From Pacificibacter marinus (GTDB lineage Bacteria > Pseudomonadota > Alphaproteobacteria > Rhodobacterales > Rhodobacteraceae), in the NCBI RefSeq assembly GCF_018860505.1, contig NZ_JAHKPU010000010.1, positions 1-64,000 on the forward strand: DNA of 64,000 nt, in the 5' to 3' direction. A model generated the notes under the pieces. The model did not search any database, was not told the origin of the DNA, and saw nothing but the letters and a program-made list of their open reading frames with translations. Both the position numbers and the translations under genes were made by a program. Shown in pieces: positions 48,725 through 56,640 of this stretch (position 1 is its first letter; each line of letters begins with the position of its first letter).

Positions 48725-49483
48725 CTACAGGCGAATGGTGGACAGCAACCTACCGTAGTCGGCTTCTTTTTTATGCACGGACCGGCGATAGGAATAGAAC
48801 CGCGCTGGATCTGCATAGGTGCAATGGCGCGTCCATTCTGCGTGGCCAACACCAGCCTTGCGCAAACAATTCAGTCCAAAGGCAGGCAGGTTGAACATAT
48901 AGCGGTCGCCCTGACCGCTGGCAAAAAACTGCACGTTATCGGGATCATGGGCAATGAAGTCGTCTAGGAACTCTGGCCCCACCTCGTAAGCCGCTTGCGA
49001 AATGCTTGGGCCAATGACGGCAGTGATGTTGTCGCGTGTCGCCCCCAAGGCGACCATTTCTTCAACCGTGCGTTCCAAAATACCGTCCATGGCGCCGCGC
49101 CAACCAGCATGAGCCGCGCCTATGATGCCCGCGTCTTTGTCGGCAAACAACACGGGCTGACAGTCGGCGGTGAGAATAACCAAAGCCAAATCCGGTTGAT
49201 CCGTGACCAAAGCATCAGCGCGTGGCATATCACCTGAGGGTCTTTCCGTCACGCGCACGACCGCGTTGGAATGCACCTGATGCACTCCGCAAAGCTGGGT
49301 TTCTTCGACGTTCATGGCCTGCGCGACGCGACGGCGATTGATTGCGACGATGTCTGATTGATCGGTCGATCCCAAACCACAGTTGAGGCCCGCGTAGACC
49401 CCAGAAGAGGCGCCGCCTTTGCGGGTGAAAAAACCGTGATCTATTCCGTCCAAGGCCTCAGCGGTGATGACTTCAAGGTTCAT
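48725..49483 (-). CDS. pgeF: Peptidoglycan editing factor PgeF (YfiH/laccase-domain)
   Basis: The 252-residue protein is of the YfiH/DUF152 family: HGFFTRKGGASSGVYAGLNCGLGS, LCGVHQVHSNAV with a metal His, LTADCQPVLFAD with the Cys ligand, and GAAHAGWRGAMDGILE. Relatives oxidise polyphenols or, as PgeF, remove wrongly placed serine-containing stems from peptidoglycan precursors. ATG at 49483 is preferred over the TTG at 49504. It ends the lgt-midA-pgeF run. Confidence 0.92.
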   Translation of the reverse strand: MNLEVITAEALDGIDHGFFTRKGGASSGVYAGLNCGLGSTDQSDIVAINRRRVAQAMNVEETQLCGVHQVHSNAVVRVTERPSGDMPRADALVTDQPDLALVILTADCQPVLFADKDAGIIGAAHAGWRGAMDGILERTVEEMVALGATRDNITAVIGPSISQAAYEVGPEFLDDFIAHDPDNVQFFASGQGDRYMFNLPAFGLNCLRKAGVGHAEWTRHCTYADPARFYSYRRSVHKKEADYGRLLSTIRL

Positions 49484-49522
49484 ATCAGCGACTCTTTCAA
49501 ACAAATTGGGCGACCTGAGGCT

Positions 49523-50620
49523 TTAAGCGGACTTGGTAAATCCAGCCGGCAACATATCTGCCTTGGGCACTATGGCAATTGCTTTGAAAAGCAAGCCCAT
49601 TTTATCGGCGTTGGTCAACCTGTCAAATGCGGCAATATGGTTTTCCAGCGCCTCACCATGCATATGAGTGCTTAGTTTTTCAGCACGTTCACGTATGCCA
49701 AGCTGTGCCAAAAGATGCCCTTGCGGTATCATCGCCGACACATAAGCCCCTGTGGTTTGCGCCTCAAGGCTGAGCGCTTCGAAATCCACATGGGCCGTCA
49801 GGTCTGCACATCCGGGGCGGGCCAGAGGATCGACCATCTTGTGGTTTTCCAGCGCTTGGAACGTATCGCCCCGCGCGTGCCAATCACCGTAGTCGATGAT
49901 GATCGCAGCCCCTCCATGGCTTTTGATGCGCCGCGCAATTTCATCGATGATCGGGGCAGATGAGGGGCAGATCTCAACCACATCGCCGTCTTGCGTATCA
50001 TCCAATCGATGATCTAGCAGCGCAATCGGCGCCGGCTGTGACAGGCCAAGCGTAAGTGAGCCGTCGATCAATCCCACTTGCGTCTCGCGCCATCCCTTTG
50101 GATCACGCACAAATTGGCGGATCGGCAGAGCGTCGAAAAACTCATTGGCGATCAAGAATAACGCCTGATCAGGCAGGTTGGCGGTGGTGTCTGCGTAAGT
50201 GATGTCAAACCCACTGAGCAGCTCTTGTTGTTTGGCGCGTAATGCGGGCGAGGCCTCAACCAGTGTCAGCTGCATTGAGGCGTGAAACTGTGGTACAGAT
50301 TTGGTCGCGCGCAAAATATCCGCCATCAATGTGCCACGTCCGGGGCCAAGCTCAGCCAGTGTAAACGGGGCAGGGCGGCCTTGATCTATCCATGCTTGCG
50401 CCAGACACAGGCCTAACAATTCGCCAAACATTTGGCTGATCTCTGGCGCTGTGGTGAAATCGCCTGCGGCCCCCAAAGGATCGCGGGTGGTGTAATAGCC
50501 ATGGGTCGGGTGCAGCAAGCATTCGGCCATGTATTCGGCCAGCGATATCGGGCCAGTGTTGGCAATGCGCCGCATCAACAGTTCTGCCATAGGGGTGAGT
50601 GTGGGATGAGGCGCACTCAT
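49523..50620 (-). CDS. MidA/NDUFAF7-type SAM-dependent methyltransferase
   Basis: The 365-residue protein is a class I methyltransferase of the MidA/NDUFAF7 family: YMAECLLHPTHGYYTTRDPLGAAGDFTTAPEISQMFGELLGLCLAQAW, the SAM motif LAELGPGRGTLMADILR and NEFFDALPIRQF. Its mitochondrial relative methylates an arginine of a respiratory complex I subunit; a similar role here is possible. Its ATG overlaps the lgt stop (ATGA), indicating coupling. Confidence 0.92.
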   Translation of the reverse strand: MSAPHPTLTPMAELLMRRIANTGPISLAEYMAECLLHPTHGYYTTRDPLGAAGDFTTAPEISQMFGELLGLCLAQAWIDQGRPAPFTLAELGPGRGTLMADILRATKSVPQFHASMQLTLVEASPALRAKQQELLSGFDITYADTTANLPDQALFLIANEFFDALPIRQFVRDPKGWRETQVGLIDGSLTLGLSQPAPIALLDHRLDDTQDGDVVEICPSSAPIIDEIARRIKSHGGAAIIIDYGDWHARGDTFQALENHKMVDPLARPGCADLTAHVDFEALSLEAQTTGAYVSAMIPQGHLLAQLGIRERAEKLSTHMHGEALENHIAAFDRLTNADKMGLLFKAIAIVPKADMLPAGFTKSA

Positions 50621-51495
50621 GAGCGCGCTGCCCGCATGGCCAACGCTAATCCGATCAAGATCATCGGCACAGACAGAAGTTGCCCCATTGAAAGGCCGAT
50701 AAAGACATGCCCCATAGGATTGTCAGGGGTGATGAATTGCGCGTCGGCTTGGCGGAAAAACTCGACGATAAAGCGCGAGATGCCGTAGCCTGCAAAGAAA
50801 AGCCCCGCGATCAGACCTGGTTTTTTCAACGCGTTAAAGCGCCAAACCAAGACCAACAACACTGTACCTAATAGCAGCCCTTCCAGCAGGCCTTCGTACA
50901 ATTGCGACGGGTGGCGGGCACATAAGGAGGTTGCCGTGGCGCAGGCTTGCGCCGCATCGCCCGGAAAAACCACAGCCCAAGGCGCATCAGAGGGGCGCCC
51001 CCAAAGCTCTGCGTTGACGAAATTCGCCATCCGTCCCAGCAGCAGGCCTGCGGGCACTGCCATTGCCAACAGGTCCGCCAGTGACAACAAGCGCAGTTTA
51101 TGGATGCGTCCGTATAGATAGGCTGCAACCACAACGCCCAAGAACCCACCATGAAAGGCCATGCCGCCTTGCCATATCATTGGAATCTCAACTGGGTGGG
51201 CCAGAAAATAGCTGGGTTTGTAAAACAATACATAGCCCAAGCGCCCGCCTGCGATCACGCCCAGAACCAGCCACGATAGCATGTCGTCCAATTGGTCGCG
51301 GGTCATAAGTGTGGTGTCATCAGGCCAAAGTCGCGCGGATTTCAACGCCGTTACCGCCAGTCCCCATGCGATCAGCACCCCAAATATATAGGCCAAGGCA
51401 TACCAATGCAGAGCAAAGTTGATGGGCCCAAGCTCGATCGAGAAGAGCACAGGCGAGATGTCGGGGAATTGGATCACGGCAGGTAAATTAAACAT
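50617..51495 (-). CDS. lgt: Phosphatidylglycerol-prolipoprotein diacylglyceryl transferase
   Basis: The 292-residue inner-membrane protein is Lgt: FALHWYALAYIFGV, GGMAFHGGFLG with the essential His, and the signature GRMANFVNAELWGRP. Seven hydrophobic segments are visible. It attaches diacylglycerol to the lipobox cysteine of lipoproteins, the first step of their maturation. ATG at 51495 gives the family N-terminus; the frame open to 51828 runs into the divergent ubiK-like gene. First gene of lgt-midA-pgeF. Confidence 0.96.
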   Translation of the reverse strand: MFNLPAVIQFPDISPVLFSIELGPINFALHWYALAYIFGVLIAWGLAVTALKSARLWPDDTTLMTRDQLDDMLSWLVLGVIAGGRLGYVLFYKPSYFLAHPVEIPMIWQGGMAFHGGFLGVVVAAYLYGRIHKLRLLSLADLLAMAVPAGLLLGRMANFVNAELWGRPSDAPWAVVFPGDAAQACATATSLCARHPSQLYEGLLEGLLLGTVLLVLVWRFNALKKPGLIAGLFFAGYGISRFIVEFFRQADAQFITPDNPMGHVFIGLSMGQLLSVPMILIGLALAMRAARS

Positions 51496-51648
51496 GCGCG
51501 CATCTGTCTTGGGGAAAGGGCAAGAGTCAACCTTGCGATTTGCGCCACTTCCCCCCATATATCGTTCAAAGATGACACTTTCGCGTGACTTAGGCCTTGG
51601 GTGGCACGGCGCGCAGGCCCAGAACGCAAGCACGCAACGGAGAGCCCC

Positions 51649-51906
51649 ATGCAAACGCGCAATAAAATTCTTGATGACTTTTCCCAGTTGATGACCAATG
51701 CGATGGGCGTGGCCCAAGGCGCAAAAGGCGAAGCGGATACCGCGCTTAAAGGCCTTATGGATCGCTGGCTTGCGGATCGTGATTTCGTTACCCGTGACGA
51801 ATTTGAAGCGGTGCGTTTGATGGCGCAAAAAGCGCGCGAAGAAAACATCGCTTTGAGTGCCCGTTTGGAGGCTCTAGAAGCGGCTGCGAAACCTGCCAAA
51901 ACATAA
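51649..51906 (+). CDS. Accessory factor UbiK family protein (BMFP)
   Basis: The 85-residue protein is of the YqiC/UbiK (BMFP domain) family: KILDDFSQLMTNAMGVAQGAKGEADTALKGLMDRWLADRDFVTRDEFEAVRLMAQKAREEN, an amphipathic helix followed by a C-terminal coiled coil that trimerises. UbiK aids ubiquinone synthesis by helping the late Ubi enzymes reach lipid. GGAG before ATG at 51649 sets the start. It is divergent from lgt; a terminator follows. Confidence 0.9.
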   Translation: MQTRNKILDDFSQLMTNAMGVAQGAKGEADTALKGLMDRWLADRDFVTRDEFEAVRLMAQKAREENIALSARLEALEAAAKPAKT

Positions 51907-51944
51907 GCTAACCCTACGGGGAGGGTATGCAATTATCGGTATCG

Positions 51945-51969
51945 AGGGGGCGCAATGCGCCCCTTTTTG
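51945..51969 (+). terminator. Terminator of the ubiK-like gene
   Basis: GGGGCGC (51947-51953) pairs with GCGCCCC (51957-51963), three-base loop, then five T. Confidence 0.88.
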
Positions 51970-52333
51970 CGTTCTGTGATCGCGATTGTTTAAACTGCGC
52001 TTGCGTTTCGGTTGCTTTTGGGCGCGTTTGTGCAGATGAGAAAAGGTGATTTGAACGGCAAGACCGGCCTGACGCACTGTCATGTTTTTTCAATTCTCTC
52101 AATGTCTTGTGGATAAGTCACGCGGTATGCGCTTTGGGGCTGTTTTGCCCTGTGGGTAAGCACGATTGCTGGGGATAAGGGTAAAGTTTCTCTTTACAGT
52201 CGCATCCTTTCGTCACACCATATCTGGTATGGGGTGCGAGGTTTCCCGCCGCCCCTAGAGCGGGCACCAAGTCTTGGTGGCGGTGTTGGGGAACATCGCA
52301 AAGCCAAAGACGATAACAAAAGCGAGGCTGCAC
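51970..52333 (+). other. Non-coding region upstream of the YbjN gene
   Basis: No gene is supported in this stretch. It contains three DnaA-box-like nonamers (52108-52178, listed separately), a CACCATA/TATGGGGTG hairpin near 52220-52240, and further stems near 52250-52285 (CCGC/GCGG and ACCAA/TTGGT), so the transcript leading into the YbjN gene is probably structured. Confidence 0.4.
52108..52178 (+). promoter_or_regulatory. Cluster of DnaA-box-like sites
   Basis: TGTGGATAA at 52108-52116 is the exact complement of the consensus DnaA box TTATCCACA. TGTGGGTAA (52151-52159) and TGGGGATAA (52170-52178) each differ by one base, in the same orientation. A DnaA-controlled promoter or a titration site is possible. 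No origin-associated genes lie nearby. Confidence 0.45.
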
Positions 52334-52834
52334 ATGTCGCTGAACGAACAGTCCTTTACCGACGATCTTCATCCCATCGATCTTGTCGAAACTCTTGCGG
52401 TCACCCGCGATTGGGAATTTGACCGCGTGACTGACGACCAGATCGCTATGGCCGTCGTTGGCCAATGGCGGACGTATTCCATCACTTTGGCGTGGTCCGA
52501 TTACGACGAGACCCTGCGTTTGATCTGTACGTTTGAGATGGAGCCCCCCGAAGCGCGCCTGCCGCAAATTTATGAGCTTTTGAACCATGCCAATGACGAA
52601 TGCTGGGCGGGCAACTTTACATTCTGGCAGGATCAAAATTTGATGGCCTACCGCTATGGATTGCTGCTGGATGGTGGTCAGGTCGCGGGGCCAAAACAGG
52701 TTGACCGTATGATCAACGCCGCCGTTGCCGCCGCCGAGCGGTTCTATCCCGCCTTTCAGCTTGTTGCATGGGCTGAGCGCACACCTAAAAGTGCGATGGA
52801 TGTGGCCATTCGCGAGGCCTACGGGCGCGCTTAA
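52334..52834 (+). CDS. YbjN domain-containing protein
   Basis: The 166-residue protein matches the YbjN (sensory/chaperone-like, T3SS-chaperone fold) family: DLHPIDLVETLAVTRDWEFDRVTDDQIAMAVVGQWRTYSITLAWSDYDETLRLICTFEM and the late MINAAVAAAERFYPAFQ helix. Function is not established; E. coli YbjN affects motility and stress responses when overproduced. GAGG upstream supports ATG at 52334. A terminator separates it from proC. Confidence 0.88.
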   Translation: MSLNEQSFTDDLHPIDLVETLAVTRDWEFDRVTDDQIAMAVVGQWRTYSITLAWSDYDETLRLICTFEMEPPEARLPQIYELLNHANDECWAGNFTFWQDQNLMAYRYGLLLDGGQVAGPKQVDRMINAAVAAAERFYPAFQLVAWAERTPKSAMDVAIREAYGRA

Positions 52835-52891
52835 AACAATTTGACGGATGCTGGCGGCTTCGCTTGCACAGCCGCGTAGACAAGATAGACT

Positions 52892-52922
52892 GCCCCCTGA
52901 TCCCCTTCAGGGGGCTTTTTAT
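52892..52922 (+). terminator. Terminator of the YbjN gene
   Basis: GCCCCCTGA (52892-52900) pairs with TCAGGGGGC (52907-52915) across a six-base loop, followed by TTTTTATT. It lies between the YbjN gene and proC. Confidence 0.9.
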
Positions 52923-52943
52923 TGACTTGAATTGGAGTGCTTC

Positions 52944-53750
52944 ATGGACGATCTGAAAACACGCGGCTTGGTTCTTTTGGGATGCGGCAAGATGGGGTCT
53001 GCGATGCTCAAGGGTTGGCTCAAAGGCGGTTTGCCTGCCACATCTGTGACCGTATTAGACCCGTATCCATCCGATTGGCTGAAAGAAACAGGCGTGCACT
53101 TGAATGTCGATCTTCCTGCAAACCCCGCTATCGTTTTGGTGGCTGTCAAACCGCAAATGATGGGGGACGCCTTGCCAAGCCTGCAAGCGCTGGGCAATAG
53201 CGATACAGTATTTTTGTCTGTCGCCGCAGGTATTACCATCAAAACATACGAAGACATGCTGGGGGCGAAAACGCCTGTTATTCGCGCCATGCCCAACACG
53301 CCTGCCGCCGTTGGTCGCGGGATTACGGGGATCGTTGGCAATGCTGTGACGACGCCTGCGCAAATCGATTTGGCCGATCAATTACTTCAAGCAGTGGGCC
53401 AAGTGGTGCGTTTGGACGACGAGACGCAAATCCGCGCTTTGACAGCTGTGTCCGGTTGCGGTCCTGCTTATGTTTTCCACTTGATCGAGGCCATGGCCGC
53501 TGCGGGCGAGGCGGCAGGTTTGCCGGCTGAAATGGCGTTGCAATTGGCGAAAGCCACCGTGGGCGGTGCCGGCGTCTTGGCTGAAGACGCAGACGAGAGT
53601 CCCACACAATTGCGCATCAACGTGACCTCGCCCAATGGCGTCACAGCAGAAGCTCTGCGCGTGTTGATGAACGAAGACGACGGTTTCCCGCCGCTATTGG
53701 ATCGCGCGATCAAAGCAGCCGTCAAACGCGACGCGGAGTTGGCGGAATGA
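52944..53750 (+). CDS. proC: Pyrroline-5-carboxylate reductase
   Basis: The 268-residue protein is ProC: LLGCGKMGSAMLKGWL dinucleotide motif, VLVAVKPQMM, RAMPNTPAAVGRGITGI and the C-terminal SGCGPAYVFHLIEAMAAAGEAAGLP / VTSPNGVTAEAL. It makes proline from pyrroline-5-carboxylate with NAD(P)H. TTGGAG before ATG at 52944 sets the start (the frame's first codon is a TTG at 52932). Its stop overlaps the csaA-like gene. Confidence 0.95.
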   Translation: MDDLKTRGLVLLGCGKMGSAMLKGWLKGGLPATSVTVLDPYPSDWLKETGVHLNVDLPANPAIVLVAVKPQMMGDALPSLQALGNSDTVFLSVAAGITIKTYEDMLGAKTPVIRAMPNTPAAVGRGITGIVGNAVTTPAQIDLADQLLQAVGQVVRLDDETQIRALTAVSGCGPAYVFHLIEAMAAAGEAAGLPAEMALQLAKATVGGAGVLAEDADESPTQLRINVTSPNGVTAEALRVLMNEDDGFPPLLDRAIKAAVKRDAELAE

Positions 53751-54088
53751 GCGATGAAATCACCTTTGATGATTTTATGAAAGTCGATGTGCGTGTGGGC
53801 GTGGTCATCCTTGCGGAACCCTATCCTGAGGCGCGCAAACCGGCGATCAAGCTGTGGATCGATTTCGGCGGTGACATTGGTGAAAAGAAAACTTCAGCGC
53901 AAATCACAGCGCATTATACGCCTGAGGCGCTGATCGGCACGCAAGTCATGGCCGTGGTCAATTTTCCGCCCCGCCAAATCGGTAAATTCATGTCCGAGGT
54001 GTTGGTTTTGGGCTTGCCCGATGCCGACGGCGAGATCGTGTTGGCGCGTCCCGAGTTTGATGTGCCAATCGGGGGGCGACTGCATTGA
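53747..54088 (+). CDS. csaA: CsaA-type tRNA-binding domain protein
   Basis: The 113-residue protein is a stand-alone tRNA-binding (OB-fold) domain: MSDEITFDDFMKVDVRVGVV, ARKPAIKLWIDFGGDIGEKKTSAQIT, VVNFPPRQIGKFMSEVLVLGLPDADGEIVLARPE. CsaA dimers bind tRNA and were described as export chaperones in Bacillus. It overlaps proC at its start (ATGA) and the hydroxyacid dehydrogenase at its end. Confidence 0.92.
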   Translation: MSDEITFDDFMKVDVRVGVVILAEPYPEARKPAIKLWIDFGGDIGEKKTSAQITAHYTPEALIGTQVMAVVNFPPRQIGKFMSEVLVLGLPDADGEIVLARPEFDVPIGGRLH

Positions 54089-55029
54089 AACTGCTTGTCA
54101 CACAAACTCTGCCCGAAGCTGTAGAAACTGCGCTTAAGGATGCCTTTGACACAACCTTTCGCGCGGGTCTGCCGATGACATCTGTTGAGGCGGCTAAGGC
54201 TTTGCAAAGCTATGACGCGATCCTGCCCGCCTTGGGCGATCAGTTCACGGCAGAGGCGTTCAAAGGCGATCTGCGCTGTAAGATGCTGGCCAATTTTGGC
54301 GTAGGCTACAATCATATAGATGTGGAGGCCGCAAAGGCCGCTGGCGTGGCGGTCAGTAATACTCCCGGTGCCGTGACAGATGCCACCGCCGATATCGCCA
54401 TGACGTTGATGTTGATGACAGCGCGGCGGGCAAGCGAGGGCGAAGCCATGCTGCGCGCGGGCAAATGGACCGGATGGGCGCCGACGCAATTGTTGGGCAT
54501 GCATATCACCGGCAAGACCTTGGGCGTGATCGGCATGGGGCGTATCGGCAAGGCCATCGCCAAACGTTGTCACTTTGGTTTTGACATGAATGTGGTCTGT
54601 TTTAACCGTTCAGAAGTGCAAAAGTTCGAAGTGCCCTGTCATCAGCTTGATAGCATCGAGGAGGTGATGGAAACTGCTGATGTGGTGATTTTGGCGCTGC
54701 CAGCCACGCCGCAAACGCGACATATCATCGGAGCAAAACAACTGGCGGGGATGCAATCCCATGCCATTCTCGTCAACATTGCGCGCGGTGATATCGTGGA
54801 TGAGGCGGCTTTGATCGCGGTCTTGCAAAGGGGGCAAATTGCCGGTGCGGGTCTTGATGTTTACGAGCGCGAACCACAGGTGCCGCAGGCTTTGATGGAT
54901 CTGCCCAATTGCAGCCTGTTGCCGCATTTGGGGACTGCGGCATTGGAAGTGCGCGCCTCGATGGGGTTTATGGCGTTTGAGAATCTATCCGCATTTGCGC
55001 AAGGCAAACCGCTGCCAAATGCGATTTAA
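54085..55029 (+). CDS. D-2-hydroxyacid dehydrogenase (glyoxylate/hydroxypyruvate reductase type)
   Basis: The 314-residue protein is of the D-isomer-specific 2-hydroxyacid dehydrogenase family: FGVGYNHIDVEAAKAAGVAVSNTPGAVTDATADIAMTLMLMTARR, NAD motif GVIGMGRIGKAIAKR, NIARGDIVDEAAL with the catalytic Arg, DVYEREPQVPQAL with Glu, and the His in LLPHLGTAALEVR. It most resembles glyoxylate/hydroxypyruvate reductases. TTG at 54085 overlaps the csaA stop (TTGA) and is the only start that fits. Confidence 0.9.
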   Translation: MKLLVTQTLPEAVETALKDAFDTTFRAGLPMTSVEAAKALQSYDAILPALGDQFTAEAFKGDLRCKMLANFGVGYNHIDVEAAKAAGVAVSNTPGAVTDATADIAMTLMLMTARRASEGEAMLRAGKWTGWAPTQLLGMHITGKTLGVIGMGRIGKAIAKRCHFGFDMNVVCFNRSEVQKFEVPCHQLDSIEEVMETADVVILALPATPQTRHIIGAKQLAGMQSHAILVNIARGDIVDEAALIAVLQRGQIAGAGLDVYEREPQVPQALMDLPNCSLLPHLGTAALEVRASMGFMAFENLSAFAQGKPLPNAI

Positions 55030-55114
55030 TCGAGCGATATAATCGATTATCGGCTATGACGTTCAAATTATAAGCATTTCTTTTGTCATCGCATAATTAT
55101 GGCGGTCAGGCGCG

Positions 55115-55705
55115 TTAATCGGGCGTCTGGTCGCCCGTCTTTTCGCGCCAATGACGTCGACACAAAGACACGTAACGCTCATTGCCCCCAATCTCGACCT
55201 GCGCACCAGAGGTCAGCACTGTGCCATCGTCGGTGGTGCGGATAACCATGGTGGCTTTTTTGCCGCAATGGCAAATCGTACGCACTTCGCGCATCTCGTC
55301 CGCCAGCGCCAACAGTGCCGCAGATCCAGGAAATAAGTTGCCCTGAAAATCAACCCGCAACCCGTAAGCCATCACAGGCACGCCAAGATCATCAACGGCG
55401 CGAGCCAGTTGCCAAACTTGGTCTTTGGTTAAGAACTGCGCCTCGTCGATGAAAATGCATGAGACGGCTGATTTTTCCAAGCGGGCTTGGACTTTAGCGT
55501 AAAGGTCTTCGCCTGCCCCGAAGGTGTCCGCGTCTTCCCCGATGCCGATCCTTGAGGCGATACGCCCTTCGCCCGCGCGGTTGTCGAATTGCGCGGTGAT
55601 CAAGTAGGTGTCCATACCGTGTTCGCGGTAATTGTGCGAGGCCTGCAACAGCAATGTGGATTTGCCTGCATTCATCGTCGAGTATTGAAAATAGAGTTTT
55701 GCCAT
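55115..55705 (-). CDS. tdk: Thymidine kinase
   Basis: The 196-residue protein is a type II thymidine kinase: the P-loop YSTMNAGKSTLLLQ (about 8-21), FIDEAQFLTKDQVWQLARAV with the catalytic Glu, a zinc-ribbon (CHCGKKATM..CRRHW) and GYLRVDFQG-type lasso (here AYGLRVDFQGNLFPGSAALLALAD). It phosphorylates thymidine in the salvage path. It is monocistronic and convergent with the 2-hydroxyacid dehydrogenase. Confidence 0.95.
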   Translation of the reverse strand: MAKLYFQYSTMNAGKSTLLLQASHNYREHGMDTYLITAQFDNRAGEGRIASRIGIGEDADTFGAGEDLYAKVQARLEKSAVSCIFIDEAQFLTKDQVWQLARAVDDLGVPVMAYGLRVDFQGNLFPGSAALLALADEMREVRTICHCGKKATMVIRTTDDGTVLTSGAQVEIGGNERYVSLCRRHWREKTGDQTPD

Positions 55706-56066
55706 AGGTCACCCTTTGCCGAATGGTCGTGACTTGATCAAGGGTTAGGGGCTGTTTTCGTTAAAAAAAGGCGACACGATGGGTGGAAACTCTGCAACTG
55801 GTACTACGAACAAGATCTCGCGTCGTCCTTGCGGACAATTGGGATGAGGGACGCAAAATCGACGCACTTGTTAAACACCTGTGGCGGGAACCACACAAAA
55901 TTTCCACCCGAACGTATCTGCTTGGCCAAACAACGGCCAAAACTCATCAACACTTGCAACAGCAGGTAGACTATATTTTGCCATGTGCTAGTTAATTTAA
56001 TAATGGGAAACGACGATGAGAATTCCCCCTAAGTCGGGGATGATCGATGGTTTGAATTGGGGTTTG
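55706..56066 (+). other. Non-coding region with nested inverted repeats
   Basis: No gene is supported. GGGTGGAAA (55781-55789) and TTTCCACCC (55901-55909) pair perfectly around 111 bases. Inside lie GCGTC/GACGC enclosing GTCC-TTGC-GGAC, then GTGG-CGGGAA-CCAC; a separate TTGGCC/GGCCAA hairpin follows at 55923-55940. Together they suggest a folded RNA of about 130 bases upstream of the small regulator gene. A GTG-initiated 70-codon frame over the same bases has no protein-like features. Confidence 0.45.
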
Positions 56067-56531
56067 ATGATGAACGCTGCTGGCAATTATCTAAAGAAGC
56101 ACGCAGAAGCGTTGGTTAAAGACGTGGGTCTTGAAGCCGCTTGTGCCTTGACTGGAAAATCGAAGGCAACACTTGGACGATATTATTCAACGTCTGAAGA
56201 ACACGCAGATCGGTTTATGCCCGTGGACGCTGTGGCCCAGTTGGAGGCCGCGTCAAGCTATCCGCATGTGACATCTGCTTTGGCCGAATTGCGCGGCATT
56301 ACGATTTCATATGACAAGTCCAAAAAGAACACGCCTGAAAAAGAGGGCGGCGTGAACAACGATGTGATTGCCTTGTCGCAACGCTTTGCGATGTTGATGG
56401 GCGAGTACACGATTTCTATGGAAGACGGTGTCATCACGATCAACGAGGCCAAACGCTTGTTGCGTGAAACGTTGGAACTGCAACAGGTTTTGATGTCGAT
56501 GAAAATGCATTTGGAAGACGAAGCGAGCTGA
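56067..56531 (+). CDS. Small helical protein, CII/CP76-like
   Basis: The 154-residue protein starts MMNAAGNYLKKHAEALVKDVGLEAACALTGKSKATLGRYYS, whose middle reads as a helix-turn-helix, followed by a helix with MPVDAVAQLEAAS, a linker and a C-terminal leucine-rich helical pair. The pattern recalls phage CII-type (CP76) regulators, but the match is loose. No phage genes are nearby, so it is probably a domesticated chromosomal gene. ATG at 56067 or 56070 fits better than the frame start at 56016. A terminator follows. Confidence 0.6.
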   Translation: MMNAAGNYLKKHAEALVKDVGLEAACALTGKSKATLGRYYSTSEEHADRFMPVDAVAQLEAASSYPHVTSALAELRGITISYDKSKKNTPEKEGGVNNDVIALSQRFAMLMGEYTISMEDGVITINEAKRLLRETLELQQVLMSMKMHLEDEAS

Positions 56532-56558
56532 TCGCGCCTCTCTTCAGCTTTTGATTCA

Positions 56559-56592
56559 AAAACGGCGTCTCGTGTGAGGCGCCGTTTTTTTG
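56559..56592. terminator. Strong terminator shared by convergent genes
   Basis: AAAACGGCGTCTC (56559-56571) and GAGGCGCCGTTTT (56576-56588) form a 13-bp stem with one wobble, loop GTGT, followed by T on the + strand; the A run upstream gives T on the minus strand. It lies between the CII-like gene and the helicase. Confidence 0.92.
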
Positions 56593-56640
56593 TCTGAAAG
56601 AAAAACGCCCCAACCCTGAGACAGGGCGGGGCGTCGTACT

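Noticed and set aside
52108-52178. Replication origin
   Set aside because: Only three DnaA-box-like sites, no AT-rich unwinding region and no dnaA, hemE, parAB or similar origin genes nearby.
55783-55995. 70-codon GTG-initiated frame between tdk and the CII-like gene
   Set aside because: No ribosome site or family; the same bases form nested inverted repeats, better explained as RNA structure.
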